From positions 2,294,001 through 2,358,000 of the forward strand of contig NC_089190.1 in the NCBI RefSeq assembly GCF_947507565.1: 64,000 nucleotides of DNA. The letters run 5' to 3'. Below the pieces are notes generated by a model, which had not been told where the DNA came from, ran no database searches, and saw only the letters and a list, made by a program, of their open reading frames with translations. Position 1 is the stretch's first letter. Each line of letters begins with the position of its first letter. This DNA is from Oscarella lobularis. Taxonomy: Eukaryota; Porifera; Homoscleromorpha; Homosclerophorida; Oscarellidae. Shown here piece after piece: positions 55,201-64,000 of this stretch. The translations under genes and the position numbers were made by a program.

Positions 55201-58200
55201 TCATTGGGTATTGATGAAATGAAAATTGAAGTTCCTTCTCAAGCCGAAATTGAAATCATTGAAGTATTTTTTAATTAATTAAGAATTTAGATTAGGAGGA
55301 GAGGACTCGATTTTTTTATAGAATTCGTTTGGAGTTCTTGAGCCCGGGGCGGAAGTGAAAATTTCGTTCTGTTTCAAACCTCTCATCTGCGGAGAATGCT
55401 TGAAAAAATTCCAAATAGGATTTAGCGATCCGGGATTGGATAAGGTAAAAAATAAAAGTGGGGATACAAATTCTAGAGCTGAATTTTTCAGGTGATAATT
55501 GAAGCTGTGGGTCTTGCAGTCGACATTCCAATCTACGTCAAAAATGACGTAAAAAAGAGAGAAAGTTATATTGTTATATTCATTTCGTTTTCTAGACAAT
55601 AGATCTAAGATTATGTATGTTGAATCGTCTCTACCAGAGCTCTGTTATCTTAGGAAACAGGTAGTATTAGAGACTGATTTTATATAGATCTATGATGGGG
55701 GTTTCCTTAAGGGCAAACATTGCGCAAAGAGTTCAATTCGACGTGTCCGAATCGATGAGAAATCATCTCGAAATTTTGCCCAAAAATGGACTCGTCCAAG
55801 CCGAATCGACATTTTCAGCTCAACTCAAATTTTTCCCAAGGGATTCGCTATTGACGTCGTCATCTTTCGACTGCGAGACGGGAGAACTCGATACTCACGT
55901 TGTCGTTCGTATAGCAGATCAAGTAAAGAACGTAAGAGTGCCTTGTTTCGTTCTTTGATTTTCGTATTTAGGCTCGTCCGGCTTCGTTTCGGGTTCGAGC
56001 GACTGTCACCAGCTCCGATTTGGAATTCAACGTCGATTCCATCGATTTTGGCATTTGCACTATTTACGAGTCGGTAACGACGACAATAACGCTTGCAAAC
56101 AAATCGACACTTCTCCAAGCCTTCGGATTCGTTCGCCTTCCCGACGTACGATAATCAAATAACCCTATAGATTCATGTTTTTTTTCTTGCAGTTTATTGA
56201 CGTGCAACCGAACGACGGATTTGGAACGCTTCTACCCTTGGAAACGTTCTCCCTTGACGTCACTTTTAGTCCAATGAAACCTAAGGTAAGTTCGTTTTTC
56301 GAGAGAGAGATAGACAAGTAAAAACGGGGGGGGGGGTCCCCATCCAGGAGTATGAATTTTCGTTGACGTGTAAGTCTGCTATTGGCCGAGACTTTACGCT
56401 GTCGTGTCGCGGTCGCGCCGTTCTTCCGCTTCTTCGTCTTTCCGCTAATGTCGTTCAATTCGAACCGACGGCTCTCCACAATTCTCGCACGGCTCGACTT
56501 TTCGTCGAGAATCCCACCCATAGTCCGCTTAGCGAGGAAGTTATTCAAGGGCACGCCGTCACGGCGTCGATCGCCGCTTTTGAATTCCGCCTACCAGACG
56601 ACGTTCCCATCAACGTGTCGCCAATAACGGGAATTCTAAAAGCGGGACAGAATTGTTCAATTGACGTGACGTTTTCGCCTCGATTTGAGCCGGGAGCTGT
56701 CGAAGCGAAGGCCAATGAAATGAAGGCGACATCTGACGGCGTCGTTGTTAAGGAATCCGATGCCGGTGACGTATGCGTTTTGCCACAGCAACAGCAACAG
56801 GTAAAATATGAATTTTGGTGGTGGAATTTTTTTTAATGGTTTTGGAATTGAAGTCTAAGAAAAAGAAGAGTGGTAGTCGTAAGAGTGACGGTAGTGGGTC
56901 CAAAGTGACGTTTACGCCGTCGAGTTCGTCTGTGACCGTTCTGGGAGGCAAATCATCTGTATCAATGCTGGATCCAGAACGACCACTATTAGATAAGAGG
57001 TTAGATTGACGACTTGCGAGGAGGGTCTCTTGCTCATAAATTGATCTACTATAGTTCTGATGAATATTGGGAAGCGTATTCGACGTTGGTTCGAGATTTC
57101 GACTACCGATGCTCCAAAGTAACGATTCCTTGTTTCGTTGGCGTTGTGAGGAACGAAGGAATGCCGCCAGAATTGAGGTATTAATTAATTAATATTCGTT
57201 TTGATTGCGACGAAATCAAATGAATTTATTTAGACTTGAAGACACGCTGTATTTGGAAGTGAACGCTCCCGTCGTTCGTCCGAAACTAATCGTCGCTTCC
57301 AATCACGGACGAACTACAATTGATTTCGGACAAGTGTGCGGAGGTACGTATATATAAAAATAGAGCGAGAACTGGGGAGGCGAAATTATTCTCATAAGGT
57401 CATCAAGTAGTGAAAACGGTTTTATTGAAAAATATATCAGACGAAAGTCTTCACGTAAGAATTGAATAATTCTTCGTTCAAGTCGCGATTAATTAAAAAT
57501 AATTCAGTTGTCGTCGTCTTTTCTCGATTCCGACGGCACGTTTGAAGTGCGAAACGCTCTTCGTTCTCTCGCTCCCAATCAAAAACATGCAATGCAAGTC
57601 GCATTCGCTCCGTCGCAACTAGGAAAGGTCCGTAAAATAAATAAATAAATAAAAGAGATATGGGTTTTTGTTCTCCTTTTTCCCAGTGCTACGAAGCGTT
57701 CAAGATCTTTTACGGCGACGAATCGTCGTCGTTGAATCTCCGCTTCTTGGGCACGGGAATCAATCCGACTATTCGTCTTTCCGGCCTTGACGGAGATCGT
57801 CTCGATATGGGAGATTTGCTGGCGGGAAGCGTTGACGTCAGCACTCACACGTTTAGCGTCTCGAATACGTCGTCGATCGTCATTCGTTTTACTGTTCGTC
57901 TCGACAGTGCCGCCCCAAAGGGCGAATTATCGAAATTGTTTGAATGTGGTCGAGCCAATTGCGACGGATCGCCTGTTTTTGACGTCATTCCGACGGAAGC
58001 GTCGATCGCTCCAGGGGAAAGTCGAGATATTTCGGTTAAGTTCTCTCCCAGTCAGGCCAGCGATTGTTACAGGGACACCGCTCGAATCGAATTCAGTACT
58101 CAAGTAAAGAAACGCGTGGTATTTTTCAGTGCATGCATGTCTCTTCCTGCAGGACGTGGCGCGTTCTATTCGTCTGAGAGGCCGTTGTTGGGATTCTAAT

Positions 58201-58920
58201 GTATATACACGTGGCTGGGAGACTCCCAATGAAGGGGAGACGACCTTTTCTGCTGATATTAGTCCCATTTTTGAAGGTGACGTCATTTGGCATGCATTTG
58301 GGAAGCAATTAATTACTTAGCTCGGTTCTTTAGGGTCTGACGCTGGGAAATTACCCTTGCGGTCCGTTGGGTTGACCTTTACTAGTCACGGCGGCGGAAT
58401 ATCGCGTGAAATTGAGATTGGGAATATTAGGAATAGTCTTATCAAACGGGTAAGGTTTGAAGTCAGACCGATATTTCGATGGAGAGATCTAAATTACTTA
58501 TAGCTTGGCGGGGAATTCGTCTTTGATCCCTTGCCTTCGGCGACAGCAAAGCTCTTTCAGATCGATTATATGAAGGTAAATGGTTGTGGGGAGGAAGTTC
58601 AGTGAAGACACGTGCGTAATAAAGGAAATAGGGCAATGTTGATGCTGGACAGAAGAAAACAGTCTCGATATCCTTTCATCCTGATCGAGATTGCCCCGTG
58701 AGAACGCATGAATATATAGTTTATAATTGTGACGACGTTTTGTTTTAGAGTTCTGAATTTATTTCTGCCGTAACCACGGTACGTACGTAATTCTGTTCTC
58801 ATGTCACTTTTACTATCATTTTCGTACTATTCGTTTCAGCTGACTTTGCGAGGAGAAAAAGTTCAACAATATCGAGTGATATTGAGGGGAATTGTAAAAT
58901 GTCGCCTTCTTGGCGACTAA
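52287..58920 (+). CDS. CFAP74: CFAP74-like ciliary central-apparatus protein
   Basis: Large protein of about 25 exons. The acidic N-terminus (from ATG 52287) leads into coiled coil (MRLRKEIDDVNLAVSEQE, LQRLGGQVAKLEDEIIAE, EMVRLYEERQRVLMDQAK). A helical stretch with PDEVILKKRQLASYQKQQMY and GRELTAMESGILRERMSLLK follows. The C-terminal half is a chain of ASH/PapD-like beta domains typical of axonemal proteins: FPPPGPLSAGMTCQMIITFT, RVDFPTTCLGETRVIGIRLA, FGVLEPGAEVKISFCFKPL, FEVRNALRSLAPNQKHAMQV, EASIAPGESRDISVKFSPSQ. CFAP74 sits in the C1d projection of the central pair and is needed for normal ciliary beating. The stop is TAA 58918-58920. Individual exon borders were not all checked. Confidence 0.85.
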
Positions 58921-59237
58921 AGATTTAATAGAACCGGAAATACGTTGGTCTCGTAGACGTGGCGGGGGAAAAAGGCTCCTCCTCCTGTGAGTGACGTAAT
59001 AGTGGAAGTGAAATTAATATAAAGGTCTACTATAAACGGATCGGTGAGTTAGTCTTCTCTCGCAAAAGCTGAAGGCCGGCTGTTAACAATATTGGGCTTT
59101 CTGCGCCAGCTCTCGGCGTTTTGCGGTGTCTCCCTATCTAATTATCACTCGCTCCGCAGTTCGAGAGCGGATCGAAGCCGCGAAAGAGCGTGCACATCGT
59201 ACGTACGAGTAAGAATTGTGCCGTCCACTTCGTCGAA
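58921..59237. other. Intergenic region upstream of the first PH-domain gene
   Basis: Just over 300 bases between CFAP74 and the first PH-domain gene. I see no coding sequence. A donor-like CGTACGTACGAGTAAGAAT at about 59199 lies close to the start codon and may belong to a 5' untranslated exon. Confidence 0.4.
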
Positions 59238-60688
59238 ATGCAAAAACAGCCGCCAGAACGGAATCGATCAGTGCCGAGAGAAGGTGAAAAGGTCAAAGGT
59301 AGTGACGCATCATCACAAGCGGAAGTAGCGATGAAGGCGTCGGACTCGTCGGGACCAGCGCTCTCCTCTTCGTCTTCTATTTCATCCGATACCACCGATT
59401 TTCCGCAGACGTCCACGTTCGCTGCCGGCGGCGGCGGCGGCAACGGCGACATTCGAAAGCCCATCGGTCCAACGCTTTCGGAACCGGACGCATTTGTTCG
59501 ATCGCGAGAAAAAAAAGCGCTCGCCAAAACGATGACCGATCCTTCAAAAATCGAAAATAGTCGGAAAAGCCGTCGAATATCGCGCAGCAGTTCGTTTTTT
59601 AAGAGACTTTTGAAAGGGAGGGGCCCGGGCCCGGAACCCGGGCCCCAGCCTCCGCAAAGATGTCATGGAGGAGTCGTAACCGGGTATTTGTCCATGCAGA
59701 AAAAGAAAGGGCTGAGAAAATCGTGGGTGACGCACTACTGTCAGATGAAGGAAGGCAAAGGCATGATGTTGTGCTTTCGAGAAACGACAGATACGAAACC
59801 CGTCGACGTCATTACTTTGTGCGGGGCTTCGGTTCAGGAGACGGATAGAGCGAAGCAGCACTTCTTTCGAATTACGCCTGCCGTTGCGAATTCAAAAGGC
59901 GACAATAAATCGATTCTCTTTATGGCCAATCTTTTGCGTGACCGCCAGAGGTGGGTCAGCGAATTGATCAAAGAAATAAATCGGCAACAGGTCAATAATA
60001 AATAAATAAATAAATAAATAGATAAATAAATAAATAATATATATGTATTTAGAAATCGATGGAACATCCAGGGCCTAGGTCCAGTCTAAGCGAGGACGAC
60101 GATGTCTATTTTTCTGCATCTGAAATTTCACGCCTTAAAAACAGCTGTGATCTCACAGAGGATGATGATAATATTGACGCTGACAAACCCAATGACGATG
60201 GCTACATTAATCCGAAGCATGTCCCTGGGCCTGGGCCCAGAAAAAAAATCGAAATTCCACTGATTCCTGGCTCTTACATTGAGTTTACAAGCGAGAAGAA
60301 TCCTAGTAGCGATCTCGCAGCTACGAATCATTACAAAGGTTGGCTATTGAAAAAAGGCGGCTGGGGAGCGTGGACAAAGCGCTTCTTCAAAGTCCACAAC
60401 GGACGATTCGTCGAGTATCGAAACGAAACGTCTCCGTCACCCGAACGCTCCATTTCACTTGTCGATTGCACAGTCGAAGAATTGACCATGGAAACGCGAC
60501 ACGGCTATGTATTCAAGGTCACGCCACTACACGAGTACAAATACGTCTATGACGCTTGCAGTGATCGCGCTGTAAGCATCATACTTGCAGCGCGAACAAA
60601 AGACGAGCAAAAAGCGTGGATGTCTGCTTTTGAAGTGAAAAAAGAATCTGAACTGCCATCGAGAGGGGATAGCCCTTCAGAGGACTAG
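59238..60688 (+). CDS. Tandem PH-domain protein of unknown family
   Basis: Two exons, 59238-59990 and 60053-60688, about 463 residues. The first exon encodes a Ser-rich, likely disordered N-terminus, a basic segment RKSRRISRSSSFFKRLLK and a first PH domain (VVTGYLSMQKKKGLRKSWVT ... RDRQRWVSELIKEIN). The second exon holds an acidic linker and a second PH domain (HYKGWLLKKGGWGAWTKRFF, VHNGRFVEYRNE, KDEQKAWMSAFE). PH domains bind phosphoinositides or proteins, so a membrane-associated adaptor is likely. I see no enzymatic domain. I start at the first ATG in frame, 59238. The neighbouring downstream gene is also a multi-PH protein. Confidence 0.8.
59995..60040 (+). repeat. TAAA microsatellite in the intron of the tandem PH gene
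   Basis: About ten units of a TAAA/ATAA repeat with one GATA variant fill most of the 62-base intron. Similar ATTT/TAAA runs recur in introns across the window (for example 3816-3835 and 9795-9825). Confidence 0.85.
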
Positions 60689-60957
60689 TTAACGGCTCAC
60701 TATCTTTTTTTTGTGGCTACAGTACGGTATGTGTAGAGAGCACTGTGAAATATAGAGTACGTACATAGCGCGCGGAGCTCCGCCTCCTACGCGACGTGAT
60801 TGGTCGACAGGGGAGCGGAAGAAGAAATTGATATGAACGACATACGTCAACCCCCACGCCAAAAAAAGAAAGGAGGAGACTGTTCGTCGCGACGAGTGGC
60901 GAAAGAGTCCGATTGCCGAGTCGCCGCAAGGCGTAACGATAAGACAAGCAGTCGACA

Positions 60958-63900
60958 ATGTCTACGACTCCTCGCAACGACGACGTCGACGCGCTCCAAG
61001 GTGGGGCTTGCGCAATTGACGTCTCTAATGACGTATTTCGGACCACCATTCTTTCGACAGGCGTCTTGGACTATTTAACGGGCCAACTGGCGAGCGAATC
61101 GCTCACGGACGTGGCCGAATTGCGTCGCAAACACTTCATATCGCTTCTCGAACGCGTGCGCGCGCCGAACAGCCAAATTCCCACAGAACCCAATGGAGAC
61201 CTCCCAACGAAAGGTGAGAAAAAAGCGATCCCCACTTCCCTACGTAGAAGACGATAGAGGGGGGGGAAGGAGGGGGAAGCCGGTCGCTGTTCCGCCGTCC
61301 TCCCCCTTCCTTCATGCATAAAAAAGATGGACTATGTATCAGTATCAGTCATTTCTCATGTTGGGGGGGGACTAGACAATGTGGGAGTGTCCGCTTCTGT
61401 CGTCGCCGATGCAAGATCTCCCCCGCCGCCGCCGACGACTCTACCCGTTTACTGGTCGGGTTATTTAGCCGTCGGTCGGCGAAAACAAAATAGCGCCAAT
61501 TCGAGTCCGATAACGTGGAATCGTCGCTGGTGCGTCGTCAAAGACGATCGGCTTTATTGCTACACTACGTACACGCAGCGGGAGACGCCCCAAGCCGAGT
61601 ATTCGCTTCGGGGCGCGCGCGTCGCGCGCGCTCTCCCCGCCGAAGTCAATAGCAAACCGCTGACTATCAAAGTTCTTTTGAGCGATGCCTTTGGCGCCGA
61701 TCCAATCTTTTTCGCTGTCTACGTCGGTTCCGATATGGCCGATTGCATGCAAGCGCTTACCGCCGCTGCGACGGGAATGCCACCGCCGCCACTGCCGTTA
61801 CCACCGCCACCTAGGAACGAAGGTGGGGCCCCCTTTCGGGAATCATTTCTCGTACCGACTTCGTTGCCGGAACCGCCGCCGCCCGTCGACGATAGCGAAG
61901 GATACGAAACGCCGAAACAAGCGAAGGAGCCGTTTCGTGGACGAGCGAATACGTTGCCGTTATTGGTAAGGGGAGAGAGGGGGGGAAAAAAAAGGGAGGC
62001 TTGTCTGTTTTCATTTCCTTCTATTGTTTTGGCTTGCTCGTAGGGCGACGGTGGAGGCGGCGGCGCGCGCAATCTTTTGCCACCCAAAGGTAGTCTCGCT
62101 TTGAGAAAGAAACGAAGTCCTCTCGAAGAACCCGAATCGATGTACGAAGAATTGCCGAATTTCGGCGGTGGCGAGAGCGAAGGCGGGGGCGTGACCCCTG
62201 CTTATATGAGTGATGGGGACGTGGGCGTGGGCGACGGGAGATTTAGACGCCAAGTTGGTAAAGGTGAAAAGCGAAGCAGTGGGCGTCGGTTTCTCGATAT
62301 GCTCAGACGAAGTCGACGAAGAGATTCCGATGTGAAATACAGCGCCGACGAAATGAGTGCCGCGGAATTGGACGATCCAACCGTTTCCGGGTATCTCATG
62401 AAGAAAACGAGCGGCGGATCGTGGAAGAAACGCTGGTGCGTTGTCAAGGACCATTGCTTCTATTATTATCGGTGAAAATTTAATTGCTTTATTTATCTCG
62501 TCTATAAATACGTCGGTTTTTAGATCCCAAATCGATCCCAAGCCTCAATTGGCCGTTGTTCTGCGAGGGTGGACCGTATCTCGAGCGGAGTCCGACATTC
62601 GACGCAATTTTGCATTCAAACTCTCTCACAACGGAATTCTTCCCTATTATTTCGCAGCTGATAGCCATCGCGCCATGGAAGATTGGATCATTCTTCTCCA
62701 GACGGCGATTGGATTGGAGAGGCGACGGGAACTGAGCGGCGGAACGCCGTCTGCGCCGCCGACGCCCGCGCGAAGTAGCGGATCGGCGACCAATGAAATG
62801 GATATACTCAAAGCCGTGCAGAATCTCAACAGTCCGACGGTGAGTGAGAGAGCGCGAGCCATTTCGTTTTTATAACACATCATTTTGGGGGACTAAGTAT
62901 GTGTGATTAGATGGAGATTGCTTGTCCGTATGTGTCTGTGACAGTGTTGCTATTTTTGGCGTTTCCCTTTAGAGTCCTCCTCCACTTCCAAGTCGGGATC
63001 GCGTTGGCGCTAATAGTAGTACTCAGGAGAACACGTACGACGTGCTTGGTCCGCCAATTCCCGTTCCAACTGTAAATGAAAGAAGTGAGTGTGCGCGCGC
63101 GCAAAAATTCTCTCATGGTTATGTATCTCTCTCTCTCTTAGTTCATTCTCCCAGACTGTCTGTATCAAGTATGGGAAATGATACGGATTTATACGACGTA
63201 CCGCGGAGTGCGAGACAAGTACCTCCCACTGCTACAGAAAGCGAGAGTCCCTACAATATGCCAAAGCTAAATTCTCCACCAGCAAGGGTACATTAGCTAC
63301 ATAGTATATACGTCACAGTATTAGTACTGCCTATATATAGGCAAGCGATTCTGAAAATGACATCGAAGGTGCGTACGAGCCTCTCAATTTGAAACCGCCT
63401 CCTTCAGACGACCAAGGAGACAGCGATCGAACCCTAAAAGAAGAAGACGTCGCTCTCATCGAACCGGATGCTGGTACATCGGAAGAATCCCCGGATGTCC
63501 GAAGCACGTCACGTCAACGTTCGACAAGCGTCGACATTTTGGACGGCGCACCATCCGTAACGAGTCTATCGAGTCTTCAACGAACGAGCGAAGACGAACC
63601 GGATCGCGTTCCATTCAAATCGCGTCACATCAAACTCCCGTCGAAATTGATTTATAAGGGAGGCGTGGTCAATGTAGCGTCGTTGAAAACGGAACGTCCT
63701 CCGCGTCCGTCGAGCATCGCGTCATCCGTGACGGAAATCGAGGGCTATCTTCATCGACGGGGTCCCTTTCGACGATGGACGTGTCACTTTTGCCGAATTC
63801 GCTACAAGAAATTCTACTGTTTTAAAGGCAAGGACGAAGAGCAGGGAATTCTCACCGAATTTCGTCTTCTCGGTCACGAAGTTCGCCCCGATCCCAAAGA

Positions 63901-64000
63901 CGTCAAACGCCCGTATTCGTTTTCTATAGAGAGTCGGATTCCCGGGCAACGAAGCCTGATTTTCAGCGCCGACACGAGAGAGGAATTCAATCGATGGTAT
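60958..64000 (+). CDS. Multi-PH-domain scaffold with tyrosine motifs (3'-truncated)
   Basis: Runs off the window. Exon 1 (60958-61213) encodes a helical N-terminus (TTILSTGVLDYLTGQLASES, ELRRKHFISLLERVRA). Exon 2 (61376-61965) has a poly-Pro stretch and PH domain 1 (VYWSGYLAVGRRKQN, TWNRRWCVVKDDRLYCY). PH domain 2 lies at about 62380-62720 (VSGYLMKKTSGGSWKKRWCV, AMEDWIILLQTAIG) and PH domain 3 begins near 63740 (IEGYLHRRGPFRRWTCHFC). Linkers are Pro-rich and carry tyrosines in SH2- or PTB-like contexts: GYETP, MYEELP, TYDVLG, LYDVP, PYNMP, AYEPL. The layout recalls actin-associated PH scaffolds such as AFAP1 or docking proteins, without clear orthology. A tyrosine-kinase docking role is inference. 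Confidence 0.8.

Overview
The window is nuclear DNA of a compact animal genome. About 26 protein-coding genes are packed into 64 kb on both strands. Most are split by introns of roughly 45-70 bases, and intergenic gaps often fall below 100 bases. The gene set is metazoan (a FoxQ2-type forkhead factor, a MAP-kinase-like protein, Ig-domain membrane proteins, Rap1GAP with a GoLoco motif, a PLEKHM2 homologue, the sigma-1 receptor) and includes ciliary/axonemal genes (CFAP74, FHAD1). Very short introns, tight packing and early-animal-style proteins suggest a sponge, perhaps a homoscleromorph. That assignment is inference from gene content and architecture, not from a marker sequence.

Layout: 1-4 kb holds the 3' part of 6-phosphogluconate dehydrogenase and an NAD kinase. 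4.2-8.8 kb holds two tandem Ig-domain single-pass membrane proteins. 8.9-10 kb is SCO1/2. 10-12.3 kb has two tandem intronless Gfo/Idh/MocA oxidoreductases on the minus strand. 12.7-18.9 kb holds a PhyH-family dioxygenase, RTF2 and SF3B2. 19-22.3 kb holds a possible small minus-strand gene, an intronless FoxQ2-like gene and an intronless orphan multi-pass membrane protein. 22.4-29.5 kb holds BCAS2 and a PLEKHM2 homologue whose 1.4-kb intron encloses a complete intronless MAPK-like kinase. 29.6-36.9 kb holds SIGMAR1, YIPF3, MAD2L2/REV7, a filamin-fold/zinc-module protein, GLT8D1 and a multi-pass membrane protein. 36.9-43 kb has FHAD1 and MITD1, which converge with 5 bases between stop codons. 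43.2-44 kb is an odd block without a confident gene. 44.2-47.9 kb has a secreted beta-helix protein and triosephosphate isomerase. 48.7-58.9 kb holds RAP1GAP and CFAP74. 59.2-64 kb holds two PH-domain scaffold proteins, the second running off the window.

There is no operon-like pathway here. Functional links are loose: PGD, NADK and TPI are cytosolic sugar/NADP metabolism; SF3B2 and BCAS2 are spliceosomal; RTF2 and MAD2L2 act at stalled or damaged replication forks; CFAP74 and FHAD1 belong to motile cilia. The most noteworthy points are the nested kinase with a T-E-T activation loop, at least six or seven GC-AG introns, start and stop codons of neighbouring genes that overlap or nearly touch, and exact ~21-base direct repeats in three promoters. 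Exon borders were read by eye from protein homology and splice sites. Internal borders of the long genes are approximate.
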